A stretch of 64,000 nucleotides of DNA, from NCBI RefSeq assembly GCF_016860545.1, contig NZ_BNEB01000002.1:1674001-1738000 (forward strand), written 5' to 3'. Below, in pieces: positions 37,253-46,001 of this stretch. Position numbers and translations under genes: made by a program. Source of the stretch: Streptomyces asoensis. GTDB lineage: Bacteria > Actinomycetota > Actinomycetes > Streptomycetales > Streptomycetaceae. Position 1 is the first letter of the stretch; every line of letters begins with the position of its first letter. Under the pieces are notes generated by a model that saw nothing but the letters and a program-made list of their open reading frames with translations, ran no database searches and was not told where the DNA came from.

Positions 37253-37879
37253 ATGAGAAAGCACGTGACGACCCTCATCGCCGCGGTCGCCCTCACCGCG
37301 GGCGCCGCGGTGAGCACGGCTCCCTCGGCCCTCGCCGCCGCCCCGGACGCGGCCGGCGGCACGGCGCGGGCGGCCGCCGCCCGGGCGTCGCACCCCGCGG
37401 CGAACGTCAACCGCAACGTCAGGCGGGTGCCGGCCACGCCGGCCGCGGCGAACGTGATCTACAGCCCCGGCTGCTCCGGAACGACCCTCCCCATCGACTG
37501 CACCATCACCGAGCCGGTGGTCACGCAGCGCGAGACGACGTACCCCTTCTCGTTCCTGCCGGGCGACCACGTCACCGTGACCGCGGGGGGCTGCGTGCAG
37601 ACGGGCGGCCACGGGCTGACCTGGAAGCGGTACGTCGACCCGGCCTCGGACAACGACCTCTACCACGGGCTCATCACCGTGCCGGGGGCGACGGCCGACC
37701 TGGCACGGCTGGTGAACGTCGTCGGACGGCCGTACGTCGTCGGCGGCCGGGGCGGGAGCCTCAAACTGGGCTACGAGGACGACGGTTACTCCGACAACGG
37801 GTACACGGCGCACGACAACGGCACCGGGAACCAGTGCCTGAACTCCGTGAACGCCTACGTGCGCATCGTCGTCTCCTGA
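37253..37879 (+). CDS. Secreted protein, possibly PA-IL/LecA-like lectin
   Basis: 208 residues. The signal peptide spans about 1-30 (ALTAGAAVSTAPSALAA). The mature domain is a beta-rich ~130 residue unit. GDHVTVTAGGCVQTGGHGL resembles the start of a PA-IL fold, and LKLGYEDDGYSDNGYTAHDN resembles its calcium-and-sugar loop region, rich in Asp, Tyr and Asn. This lectin likeness is a pattern-level inference. Two Cys pairs may form disulfides. Start by GGAGAGTTCAGC. Transcribed after the PASTA gene. Confidence 0.65.
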   Translation: MRKHVTTLIAAVALTAGAAVSTAPSALAAAPDAAGGTARAAAARASHPAANVNRNVRRVPATPAAANVIYSPGCSGTTLPIDCTITEPVVTQRETTYPFSFLPGDHVTVTAGGCVQTGGHGLTWKRYVDPASDNDLYHGLITVPGATADLARLVNVVGRPYVVGGRGGSLKLGYEDDGYSDNGYTAHDNGTGNQCLNSVNAYVRIVVS

Positions 37880-37985
37880 CCGTCGTCTCCGTCCCCGGAG
37901 CGGCCGGGGCGGGGCACGCGGGACGACCGTCGGGCCCGGCGCGTGTCCCGCGCCCGACGGCCGTCCCGGTGGGCGCGGGCCCGCG

Positions 37986-38774
37986 CTACCCGTGCGCCAG
38001 GGTGACGTCGTGCCGGAGGATCCGGTGGTGGATCTCGGCCAGGGCAGGCGAGGGGTCGACCCCGTGTCCGTCCATCAGCAGGGCGCGGGCCGTGCGGAAC
38101 GCGGCCAGGGCGTCGGCCTGCCGCCCCAGGCGGTACAGCGCGATCATCAGCTGGCCCCACAGCAGCTCGCGCGTGGGGTGGGTCCGCTCGAGTCCCTCCA
38201 GTTCGACGGCCGTCTGGGCGTCGAGCCTCAGGGCGAGCGCGGCCTCGATCCGGGTCTCGACCGCCGAGAGCCGGAGCTGTTCCAGCTGGGTCGAGCGGGC
38301 GGCCGTCGCGGGCAGGTGGCGGAACTCGGCGTACGCGTCTCCGCGCCACAGCGCGAGCGCGTCGGTGAGGTGCTCGAACGCGAGCCCGGGCCGGGTGGCC
38401 AGCGCCTGCCGGCCCGCACTCACCAGCCGCTCGAACCGTACGGCGTCCACCGCGGCCGGGTCGATCCGCAGCTGGTAGCCCGGCGGCCGGGTGACCAGTG
38501 CGTTCGCGGCGTCGGAGCCACCGGTGCGGCGAAGGGCCGCGCGCAGCCGGGAGACGTACGTGCGGACCGTCCGGTGCGCGCCCTCCGGAGGGCGCGCACC
38601 CCATAACTCGTCGACCAGCACCCATACGCCGACGGTCCGGCCGGGTGCGGCGGCCAGCAGGGCCAGGACACCGCGTGGCTGGGGACCGCCGAGAGCGACG
38701 GGCCGGCCGTGCACGGCTGCTTCCAGTGGTCCCAGTACGCGCAGTTCCAGCCCGGGAGTCTCCATCGTCCTCAT
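37986..38774 (-). CDS. SARP (AfsR/DnrI-type) transcriptional regulator
   Basis: 262 residues. The N-terminal winged-helix DNA-binding domain (about 8-100) reads LRVLGPLEAAVHGRPVALGG with VRTYVSRLRAAL as recognition helix. The BTAD domain (about 105-255) contains GLAFEHLTDALALWRGDAY and LYRLGRQADALAAFRTAR. This is the short SARP type that usually activates antibiotic biosynthesis operons. No biosynthetic gene cluster is next to it here. It lies next to the large SARP regulator on the same strand, 138 bases downstream of that gene's stop. Confidence 0.92.
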   Translation of the reverse strand: MRTMETPGLELRVLGPLEAAVHGRPVALGGPQPRGVLALLAAAPGRTVGVWVLVDELWGARPPEGAHRTVRTYVSRLRAALRRTGGSDAANALVTRPPGYQLRIDPAAVDAVRFERLVSAGRQALATRPGLAFEHLTDALALWRGDAYAEFRHLPATAARSTQLEQLRLSAVETRIEAALALRLDAQTAVELEGLERTHPTRELLWGQLMIALYRLGRQADALAAFRTARALLMDGHGVDPSPALAEIHHRILRHDVTLAHG

Positions 38775-38912
38775 CCCTGCTCTCGAAACGCTGGTGCGGG
38801 CGGCGGGGCCGCTCGCGGGGCCGTCAGGTGGTCCGAAACTGTGGCCCGGCGGAGCGCGGTTGTCATGCCCAGTTCCACTGAACGGTCCGTCGCGGATCCG
38901 GTGGACGGCCGG

Positions 38913-41768
38913 TCAGGCGCGGTCCGGGAGCACGGTGTCGGCGGGGTCCTTGCCGAGGTGGTGCAGGAGTCTGGCCCGCAGCGCATCGACGTCGGGATGC
39001 CCGAGTTCCTCGAAGAGGCCCAGGGAGCGGGTCCAGGCGTCGCGGGCGGCGTCCGGCCTGCGGGCGGCGTGGTGGGTGTCACCGAGGTGGGCGAGGATGT
39101 CCGCCTCGAAGTAGCGGTCCCCCAGCTCATGGAAGAGGACGGTGGCCTGTTCGTAGCAGGTGGCGGCCTCCTCGTGCCGGCCGAGATGGTGGTGGGCGTA
39201 GCCGAGCGTGTCCCAGGTGTGCGCCTCGCCGGAGGTGTGCCCGGTGTGCGCGACCAGCGCGAGTGCCTGTCTGCCGTGCACGATGGCCTCCTCGTAGTGG
39301 CCGAGTTCGGCCTGGTCCCAGCCGACGTTGTTCAGGGCCATCGCCTGCCAGGCGCGGTCGCCCGCGGCGCCGAACAGGTCCACCGCCCTGCGCGAGTGGT
39401 CCAGTGCCTGCGAGCGGAGTCCCTGGCGGGTGGAGACCCGGCCGAGGGCGAGGCAGGTGTGGCCCGCGCCCCCGGGATCACCGAGCTCCCGGTACAGCTC
39501 GGCGGCGCGTTCGAGATGGTCCCGCGCCTCGGCCTGCCGCCCGAGGGCCGAGGCGGCGTTGCCGAGGTTGCGCCGGGCGCACGCCTCCGCCGCCGGGTCG
39601 GCCAGCCGGTGGGCCGAGGCCAGCGCGACCGTGTGGACGGCGGTCCAGTCGGACCACAGGACGCTGCGCTGCTGGAACGTGGTCAGCGCCGCGGCCAGCT
39701 GCCACACGTGACGGTCGCAGCCCGCGTCGAAGGCGTGGTGGACGGCGTTGAGGAGGACGGGGTGCTCGGCGGTGAACCACGCTGTCGCGGCCTCCCGGTC
39801 GGCCGGTCGCTCGGGCGCCACCCCGGGCCGGGCCGGTGCGGGGACGACGCGGTCGGCCGGCGGCCCGAGGAGGCGCTGTGCCTCCACGGCGGTGTGCAGG
39901 TAGTGGTCGAGCATCCGGTGCGTCGCCTCGAGACGGTCGTCCCGCGGGTCCTCGGCCCGGGCCAGCTCCCCTGCGTACTCCCGCAGCAGATCGTGGAAGG
40001 TGTAGCGGCCGGGGACGGGCTCGGCGAGCAGGTGCGTCCGGGTCAGTTCCGACAGCTGCGCCCTGACCTGCGCGGGTGACGAACCGGCCAGACTCGCCGC
40101 GGCGGACGCGGTGACGTCCGGGCCGGGGTGCAGTCCGAGCAGTCGGAACAGCCGGGCGGCCGCGGGACCGAGGGAGTCGTAGGACCAGGAGAAGACGGCC
40201 CGCACCTGGCTCGCCGGGTCGCCGCCGTCGAGCGCGTCCAGCCGGTCGCCGGTGCCGGTGAGTTCGTCCGCGAGCGTGGCGAGCGGGATGTGCGGCTGGG
40301 CGGCGGCGCGCGCGGCGACGACGGCGAGGGCCAGGGGCAGACCCGCGCAGCTTTCCACGACGGCCGCGACGGCGGCGGGCTCGGCCGCGGTGCGGGCGGC
40401 GCCGAGCCGGTCGGCCAGCATGGACCCGGCCTCGGCCGGGGTGAGCACGTCGAGGGCGAGCAGATGGGCGCCCTCGGCCACGGCCAGACTGGTGAGGCGG
40501 TTGCGGCTGGTGACCAGCGCCAGGCAGCCGGGTGCGCCCGGCAGCAGCGGCCGGACCTGTTCGGCGTCCCGGGCGTTGTCCAGGACCACCAGCACCCGCC
40601 GGTCGGCCAGCAGACTGCGGTAGAGGGCGGCCTGGGCCTCCACGCCCGCGGGGATCCTGGCCGGGGGCACCTGGAAGGCGTCCAGGAACCCCCGCAGTGC
40701 CTCGGCCGGGTCGCGGGCGGGTCCGCCCGGGTCGAAGCCGCGCAGGTTGACGTACAACTGGCCGTCCGGGAAGTGCCCGCGCATCCGGTGTCCCCAGTGC
40801 ACGGCCAGGGTCGTCTTGCCGACGCCGGCGGTGCCGGACACCGCCGAGATCACCACGGGGGCCGACGACCGTGCCGTGTCGACGATGCCGTCCAGGTGCG
40901 ACAACTCCTTCTCCCGGCCGGTGAACCCCCTTACCGAAAGCGGCAGTTGGGCGGGGATCACCTCGCGCTGCGGACGGGGGCGCGGGGGCTCCGGCGCGGC
41001 CGCGGGACCCGTCGAGCCGAGCGACCGGCCCCGCAGGACGAGCTGATGGACCTCGCGCAGCGCGGTGCCGGGATCCGTCCCCAGCTCCTCCGCGAGACGC
41101 TGTCGCACCGCGGCGTAGCACTCCAGCGCCTCCGGGCCCCGTCCGGCGGAGTACAGCGCCCGCATCAGCGCCTCGGCCAGCGGCTCCACGAGCGGGTGTT
41201 CGCCCAGCAGCGCGGAGAGCGGCCCGATCGCGGAGGCGGGGTCACCGAGCCGGGTCCGGACGCTGGCCCACTGGACGGTCGCGTCCACCCGCTCGCGCCG
41301 CCACGCCTCCCGTGTCCGCTCCGCCCAGATACCGTCCAGTCCGCTGAGCGGCTCGCCGCGCCACAGACCGAGGGCCTCGCCCAGCAGCGACGCCCGCGCG
41401 GGGTCCGGCAGCGCGTCCGTCCGTGCCTGACCGATCAGGTGTCGGAAGCGGTGTACGTCGACCTCTTCCCGGCCGGCCTCCAGGACGTAGCCGCCGGACC
41501 GGCGCGTCAGCCGCAGCCGCCGGTCCGCGGGTTCCGGCGTCTGTTCGCAGATCTGACGGATCCGGGCTATGTGCGAGTAGACCGAGCGGCGGGCCCCCTG
41601 CGGCGGGGCCGGGCCCCACACCCGTGTGATCACCACGTCGGCGGCCACCGGCCGGCCCGCGTCCACGGCCAACGCCGCGAGTACGGCGCGCCGTTGCGGT
41701 GGTCCCACCTCCGTCGTCCGCTCCGGCCCGGCCAGTTCGACGGGTCCGAGTAATCGCACTTGCGGCAT
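38913..41768 (-). CDS. AfsR-like regulator: SARP-NB-ARC-TPR
   Basis: 951 residues. A winged-helix domain (about 1-95, MPQVRLLGPVELAG, SVYSHIARIRQIC) and a BTAD domain (about 96-245) are followed by NB-ARC. The P-loop GTAGVGKTTLAVHWGHR lies near 311, and MRGHFPDGQLYVNLRGFDPG and NRLTSLAVAEGAHLLALDVL come later. The C-terminal ~350 residues are TPR repeats (ARRNLGNAASALGRQAEARD, EAHTWDTLGYAHHHLGRHEE). This is the AfsR layout, in which ATP binding gates a transcription factor. The frame remains open to 42872, but that extension is low-complexity. Start from GGGGGGCCAAC. Confidence 0.92.
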   Translation of the reverse strand: MPQVRLLGPVELAGPERTTEVGPPQRRAVLAALAVDAGRPVAADVVITRVWGPAPPQGARRSVYSHIARIRQICEQTPEPADRRLRLTRRSGGYVLEAGREEVDVHRFRHLIGQARTDALPDPARASLLGEALGLWRGEPLSGLDGIWAERTREAWRRERVDATVQWASVRTRLGDPASAIGPLSALLGEHPLVEPLAEALMRALYSAGRGPEALECYAAVRQRLAEELGTDPGTALREVHQLVLRGRSLGSTGPAAAPEPPRPRPQREVIPAQLPLSVRGFTGREKELSHLDGIVDTARSSAPVVISAVSGTAGVGKTTLAVHWGHRMRGHFPDGQLYVNLRGFDPGGPARDPAEALRGFLDAFQVPPARIPAGVEAQAALYRSLLADRRVLVVLDNARDAEQVRPLLPGAPGCLALVTSRNRLTSLAVAEGAHLLALDVLTPAEAGSMLADRLGAARTAAEPAAVAAVVESCAGLPLALAVVAARAAAQPHIPLATLADELTGTGDRLDALDGGDPASQVRAVFSWSYDSLGPAAARLFRLLGLHPGPDVTASAAASLAGSSPAQVRAQLSELTRTHLLAEPVPGRYTFHDLLREYAGELARAEDPRDDRLEATHRMLDHYLHTAVEAQRLLGPPADRVVPAPARPGVAPERPADREAATAWFTAEHPVLLNAVHHAFDAGCDRHVWQLAAALTTFQQRSVLWSDWTAVHTVALASAHRLADPAAEACARRNLGNAASALGRQAEARDHLERAAELYRELGDPGGAGHTCLALGRVSTRQGLRSQALDHSRRAVDLFGAAGDRAWQAMALNNVGWDQAELGHYEEAIVHGRQALALVAHTGHTSGEAHTWDTLGYAHHHLGRHEEAATCYEQATVLFHELGDRYFEADILAHLGDTHHAARRPDAARDAWTRSLGLFEELGHPDVDALRARLLHHLGKDPADTVLPDRA

Positions 41769-41987
41769 GTTGGCCCCCCAGGTCCTTCGGCGTCGCACGA
41801 GTCTGCCCGCGTCCGGACCGGGAGCGACAGCGTCCTCGGCGGGGGACGACAAACTATTGACAACATTTCGCCCAGACCTGGCTCTCACCATGGAAGCGCG
41901 GCGCGGCGGCCGACCACCGGACGCGCCACGACACGCGCCCGCGCGGGGCGCACCGGGGACACGGGGAATCGGGGACGTGGGGGGATC

Positions 41988-42788
41988 ATGCGGGACGGCG
42001 GAGGATCCGTACGCGCGCGCACCGGTATCGGCGCGGAACGCATCGCGGCGGGCGAAGACAGTGGCAGTGGCCGTGGCAGTGGCAGTGGCGGGCGGAGTGT
42101 GCTCGCGGGAGCGTTCGCGCTGCTGGCCGCGGTGGAACGGACCGGGGGAGCGGGGCTGACCCGGCTCGCCTGCGAGAGCGGACTGCCCAAGGCCACGGCA
42201 CACCGGCTGCTGGAGCAACTGCTCGGCCTGGGCGCGGTGGAGCGGGACGCGGACGGCTACCGGATCGGCTCGCGGATGTTCCAGCTGGGCAACGCGTGGC
42301 AGCCGCACCCGGGGCTGCGGGCCGCGGCCGCCGGACCCGCCCGCCGGCTCGCGGCGGTCACGGGCGCGGCCGTCGGGGTCGCCGTGCTCCGCCACGACCG
42401 CACCCTCGTCCTGGACTGGGCGCCCGGCGACGCCGTGGCGCTCCCGGCGCTGTGCGACCGGTCGGCCTGGCCCTGGTACACCGCGGCGGGCAAGGTGCTC
42501 GCCGCGGCACCGGAGTACCGCTTCCCGCCCACGGTGACGCCTGCCTCGTGGCCCCGCGAGGGGCGCGCGATCCGGGAGCGCGGTGTCGCGGTCGACCGGG
42601 GCGTCCTGACGCCCGGCGTGTGCTGCGTGGCGGCCCCGCTGTACGACATGAGCGGCGCCCCGGTCGCCGCGCTGTTCGCGGCGACCGGCCCGGCCCGCCG
42701 TCCGGAGCGGCTGGCCGACGTCGTACGGCGGACCGGCACCGCGATCAGCGCGGGCCTCGGGGGCGGCCGCTCCCGGCGGATCACCTGA
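41988..42788 (+). CDS. IclR-family transcriptional regulator
   Basis: 266 residues. After a Gly/Ser-rich leader made by a simple repeat, the winged helix reads LAAVERTGGAGLTRLACESG, LPKATAHRLLEQLLGLGAVE. The effector domain continues with YRIGSRMFQLGNAW and LYDMSGAPVAALFAA. The ATG at 41988 follows GGGGGGATC. It is divergent from the large SARP gene across about 220 bases. Ligand and targets are unknown. Confidence 0.88.
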   Translation: MRDGGGSVRARTGIGAERIAAGEDSGSGRGSGSGGRSVLAGAFALLAAVERTGGAGLTRLACESGLPKATAHRLLEQLLGLGAVERDADGYRIGSRMFQLGNAWQPHPGLRAAAAGPARRLAAVTGAAVGVAVLRHDRTLVLDWAPGDAVALPALCDRSAWPWYTAAGKVLAAAPEYRFPPTVTPASWPREGRAIRERGVAVDRGVLTPGVCCVAAPLYDMSGAPVAALFAATGPARRPERLADVVRRTGTAISAGLGGGRSRRIT

Positions 42789-42938
42789 ACCCGGGACGAC
42801 CGGCGTGCCGGGCGCGGCTCCGTTCCCGGGGCCCCGCCCGACCGCACCACGTGCGCAGCGCGGGACGACCACGTCCTACTCTTCTCCTGATCATGACAAT
42901 GCCGGCCTCCAGGGTCGGAGCGGTACGGGGGAGAGCAC

Positions 42939-44093
42939 ATGACGTATCGGCGTGCGGTGATACCGGCACTCGTCGGGGGCCTGCTGGTCACACTGCTGCT
43001 GTGGTGGGCCGGATCGAGCGCGCAGGCCCTGCAACTGCGCGGTGCTGGCGGCGTGTTCGACATCGACTCCATGAACGAACTCCGGCGGTGGCTCGCCCCG
43101 TGGTCCTACGACCCGTCGGTGCCCTCGCTGCCCGGTGGGCCGGCGGGTGGCGATCCGGCGTCGGGCGCAGCCACCCGGTACACAGATCTGTACCGCACCG
43201 GGATGCAGATCAGGTTCGTGGTCGTGTTCGCCGTCTTCGTGGCCGGCGCCCTGCTCCTGGTGCGCCGCATCCCGCCGACGCGAGGCCGTACGCCGGCCAC
43301 CGTGCTCGCCCTGTGGGCCTGGGGCCCGGTGGCCGGCACGCTGGCCGTCACGCTCTCCGCGCCGTGGCTGATCGCGTCCCGGGGCAACGGCAGTTACCGG
43401 CTGCTGCCCCAACTCGCGGGCGTGGCCGCGTCGAGCGGACCGGTCGTGGTGTTCGTGTCGCTGGTGACCGCCCTGCTCACGGTGGCCGTGGCGCGCGTCA
43501 CCGCCAAGGGGGAGGAGCCGGCCGCCCGGCAGAGCGTGCCGCCGCGCGCCGCTCGCCTCGCCGCGAGCGTCGGCACCGCGGCGATCGCGCTGTCCCTGGT
43601 GGTCCTGTCCTACGAGCGGGTGGCCGCGGCGATCCAGACCTCGTTCGGTGGCTCCGGGCTGCTGTCCGAACCCGGCGACCTCCTGCGCCAGTGGCTGCTG
43701 CTCGGTGGCTGGAGCGGACCGGGGACCGCTCCGCTCGGTGACTGGCTGCTCTACCGGGCCATCGACGCGCTGGTGCTGGCCGTCGTGTGGTGGGCGCTGC
43801 GGCTGCTGCCCGGGATGCTCACCCGGACCACCGTGCCGGGGGTCGTCGCCGGCGCGATCTGCGCGACCGTGCTGGGTCTCCTCGTGAGCCGGCTGCTGCT
43901 GACGGCGATCGACGGCACGGTCGGCGTCTGGGGGCCGGTGCACCTGTTCTCCAGGCTCGGCGAGGGCGTGCCCGCCGCCGTCACCTTCGGCGTCGTGGCC
44001 GGACTGGCCGCCTTCGTGACGCTGCGGCTGGCGCAGGGCCGTAGGACCGCCGGGAGTCCGGAGGGATCCGACGGCGTGAGTGTCACGGAGTGA
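42939..44093 (+). CDS. Integral membrane protein of unknown function
   Basis: 384 residues with eight or so hydrophobic helices (ALVGGLLVTLLLWWAGS, VVVFAVFVAGALLLVR, VVFVSLVTALLTVAVAR, VVAGAICATVLGLLVSRLLL). A ~60-residue extracellular loop lies after the first helix. No family recognised; the pattern is that of Streptomyces-specific multi-pass proteins. Start ATG follows GGGGGAGAGCAC. A GTGA overlap at its stop begins an unrelated frame that I do not accept as a gene. It faces the PAP2 gene tail to tail. Confidence 0.75.
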   Translation: MTYRRAVIPALVGGLLVTLLLWWAGSSAQALQLRGAGGVFDIDSMNELRRWLAPWSYDPSVPSLPGGPAGGDPASGAATRYTDLYRTGMQIRFVVVFAVFVAGALLLVRRIPPTRGRTPATVLALWAWGPVAGTLAVTLSAPWLIASRGNGSYRLLPQLAGVAASSGPVVVFVSLVTALLTVAVARVTAKGEEPAARQSVPPRAARLAASVGTAAIALSLVVLSYERVAAAIQTSFGGSGLLSEPGDLLRQWLLLGGWSGPGTAPLGDWLLYRAIDALVLAVVWWALRLLPGMLTRTTVPGVVAGAICATVLGLLVSRLLLTAIDGTVGVWGPVHLFSRLGEGVPAAVTFGVVAGLAAFVTLRLAQGRRTAGSPEGSDGVSVTE

Positions 44094-44159
44094 CCCGGCG
44101 CCGCAGGCCCGGCGCCGGTGGCCGGGGCGCCGCGCAACCGTCACCGCCCTACAGGCCTG

Positions 44160-44519
44160 AGCCGCGCCCGCCGTACGTTCCTGAGCCGCGCCTGCCGTCC
44201 GGTGCTACGCCGCGCCCGCAGTCCGGTGCTACGCCGCGCCCGTCGTCCGCGGCTGTGCCGGGCCTGCCGTCCGGTGCTGCGCCGCGCCCGCAGTGCGGTG
44301 TTGCGCCGTGCCCGTCGTCCGCGGCTGTGCCGGGCCTGCCGTCCGGTGCTACGCCGCGCCCGCGGTCCGGGCCTGAGTCGCGCCCGCAGTCCGGTGCTGC
44401 GCAGTGCCCGCCGTACGCCCCTGAGTCGCGCCCGCAGTCTGGTGCTGCGCCGTGGCCGCCGTACGCCCCTGAGTCGCGCCCGCAGTCTGGTGCTGCGCCG
44501 TGGCCGCCGTCCGCTGCTG
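44160..44519 (-). repeat. 15-copy, 24-bp tandem repeat with TAG-for-CAG units
   Basis: Fifteen units of 24 bp run in register on the minus strand; each encodes eight residues such as QHRTAGAA, QGRTAATA or QHQTAGAT. The first seven form the C-terminal tail of the PAP2 protein. The eighth unit begins with TAG instead of CAG and ends the gene at 44349-44351. Two later units also start with TAG (44229-44231 and 44205-44207). The frame is otherwise open through the rest of the array. Confidence 0.85.
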
Positions 44520-45248
44520 TGCCGGGCCCTCCGGGCCCGCCGGGCCGGGCGGCCGGGGCGGCCCGGAGCCCGTGCCGCCGCCTGCGGCCGTCACACCGTG
44601 GAACGGTTCCGCACCCGGCCGCCGGCGGGCCAGGGCGTACAGGCACACGCCGAGCCAGCCGGCGGCGAAGAGCCAGCCGCCGACGACGTCGCTGAACCAA
44701 TGCACCCCGAGGTAGACGCGGGTCAGCCCGACCAGCGCGGCCCACGCGCCGGCGGCCACGGCGAGCGGGGCGCCGCCTCGCGCACCGCGCACCCGGAGGG
44801 CGACGATCAGCAGTCCCGCGGCGAGCGCCGAGGTGGTGGTGTGCCCGGACGGGAACGCCCAGCCGGAGGCATGGGTCTGCCAGTCCGTCAGGGGCGGACG
44901 GGGCCGGGCCACGAGTGTCATCACGCCGTACCGCAGCGCCTGGCCCGCTCCCAGACAGCCCAGGCAGAGCGCGACGGCGAGCGCGCGCTGCCGTGGGGTA
45001 CGCCCCGCGACGACCCCGGCGACCGCGGCCAGGACGAAGGGGACGACGCCCGTCCCCGTGGCGGTCACTCCGCGGGCGAACGCCAGCGCCACGTCCGGCC
45101 GGTGGCCGACCGACCACGAGAGCAGCGCACGGTCCACGGGAAGGGGCCTGCCGTCATGCCCGACGACGACCGCGGTCAGCAGACCGAACGCCGCCCATGC
45201 GCCGAGGCCGCAGCCGCCCGCCCGGGCGGCGGTCCTGTCGCCCCTCAT
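44349..45248 (-). CDS. PAP2-family membrane phosphatase with repeat tail
   Basis: 299 residues. A multi-helix membrane core contains the PAP2 phosphatase motifs: RPRPPLTDW (K/R-x6-R-P region), SGWAFPSGHTTTSALAAG (PSGH), and RVYLGVHWFSDVVGGWL (SR-x5-H-x3-D-like). It likely removes phosphate from lipid or isoprenoid phosphates at the outer membrane face. The last ~65 residues are a disordered Thr/Ala/Gln octapeptide repeat ended by TAG within the array. The ATG overlaps the stop of a small upstream frame as ATGA. Alternative longer starts run into non-coding-like sequence. Confidence 0.88.
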   Translation of the reverse strand: MRGDRTAARAGGCGLGAWAAFGLLTAVVVGHDGRPLPVDRALLSWSVGHRPDVALAFARGVTATGTGVVPFVLAAVAGVVAGRTPRQRALAVALCLGCLGAGQALRYGVMTLVARPRPPLTDWQTHASGWAFPSGHTTTSALAAGLLIVALRVRGARGGAPLAVAAGAWAALVGLTRVYLGVHWFSDVVGGWLFAAGWLGVCLYALARRRPGAEPFHGVTAAGGGTGSGPPRPPGPAGPEGPAQQRTAATAQHQTAGATQGRTAATAQHQTAGATQGRTAGTAQHRTAGATQARTAGAA

Positions 45249-45496
45249 ACCGCCACCACCCGCAGGGGACGCGGCGGCCGGACGGCCGTGTGTCGCGCCG
45301 CAGAAGCCCCGGCCTGCCCGCGCCGAGCGGACGGCGGCCCCGCCGCGGTGGGCAGTGGCCCCGCCCGGCCGGACAGCGGCCCCGCCTCGCCGGACAGCAC
45401 CGCATCGACCCCCGGCACGCCGGACGAGAACAGCGGGGACCGGGCCTCCGGCACCTCGGCGACGAGCTGCGACGATAGGTGCATGGCTGTGGCCAT
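45245..45496 (-). CDS. Small ORF coupled to the PAP2 gene
   Basis: 83-residue frame MATAMHLSSQLVAEVPEARS with GGAGGAAGG about 11 bases upstream and high third-position GC. Its TGA shares four bases with the PAP2 ATG, so coupled translation is possible. No signal peptide or family is recognised, and the C-terminal half is Pro/Gly/Arg-rich. It may be a leader peptide or simply an open shadow. No homology test is available here. Confidence 0.4.
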   Translation of the reverse strand: MATAMHLSSQLVAEVPEARSPLFSSGVPGVDAVLSGEAGPLSGRAGPLPTAAGPPSARRGQAGASAARHTAVRPPRPLRVVAV

Positions 45497-45574
45497 CGCG
45501 GGGAGCCCCTTCCTCCTTCGTCCGGACCGCCGGAGGCGATGACGACACCGGTAAGGCGGCACCCGACGGATGAC

Positions 45575-45609
45575 TACAATCCTGTAGACGGTCTACTGAA
45601 CTGTAGACG
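45575..45609. promoter_or_regulatory. BlaI-type operator array
   Basis: TACA-ATCC-TGTA (45575-45586), the perfect GTAGAC-G-GTCTAC (45584-45596) and a half-site CTGTAGACG (45601-45609) overlap, just before the BlaI-type gene. BlaI/MecI repressors bind TACA/TGTA palindromes. It also faces the PAP2 gene, so both directions may be repressed. Confidence 0.7.
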
Positions 45610-45632
45610 ATGGCGGAATGAGGAACGTTCCC

Positions 45633-46001
45633 ATGACGGACGCGAGGGACGAGAGGCGGCCGGCCGGCGAGCTCGAGGCCGCCGTCATGGCCGCGCTGTG
45701 GGCGGCCGGAGCCCCGCTCACCGCGGGCCGGGTACAGGCCGAGCTCGGCTCCGGTCTGGCCCGTACGACGGTGGCGACGATACTGACCCGGCTGCACGAG
45801 AAGGGCGTCGTCGCCCGCGAGCGACAGGGCCGCGGGTACGCCTACTTCCCCGTGCAGGACGCCCCCGGACTGACGGCCCGGCGCATGCACACCGAACTCG
45901 ACCGGGACGACGACCGGGAGACGGTCCTGGCCCGCTTCGTCGCCCAGCTCAGCCCCGGCGACGAGCAGCACCTGCGGCGGCTCCTGGAGGGCGGCGAGTG
46001 A
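45633..46001 (+). CDS. BlaI/MecI/CopY-family transcriptional repressor
   Basis: 122-residue winged-helix repressor. PAGELEAAVMAALWAAGAP, RTTVATILTRLHEKGVVARE and RQGRGYAYFPV are the family core, followed by a C-terminal dimerisation part that the M56 protease is expected to cut. The ATG at 45633 has GAGGAA 8 bases upstream, and the ATG at 45618 is less likely. Its stop overlaps the protease gene start (TGATG). Operator sites lie immediately upstream, so it is probably autoregulated. Confidence 0.92.
   Translation: MTDARDERRPAGELEAAVMAALWAAGAPLTAGRVQAELGSGLARTTVATILTRLHEKGVVARERQGRGYAYFPVQDAPGLTARRMHTELDRDDDRETVLARFVAQLSPGDEQHLRRLLEGGE

Noticed and set aside
41769-42872. Upstream extension of the large SARP regulator frame
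   Set aside because: The extra 368 residues are low-complexity and overlap the IclR gene in antisense; MPQVRLLGPVELAG is the normal SARP start.
44090-44695. Right-reading Pro-rich frame starting with GTG inside the membrane protein stop (GTGA)
   Set aside because: It covers the repeat array and then runs antisense through the PAP2 catalytic domain. Third-position GC is lower than in the minus frame, and the PAP2 domain continues naturally into the repeat on the minus strand.
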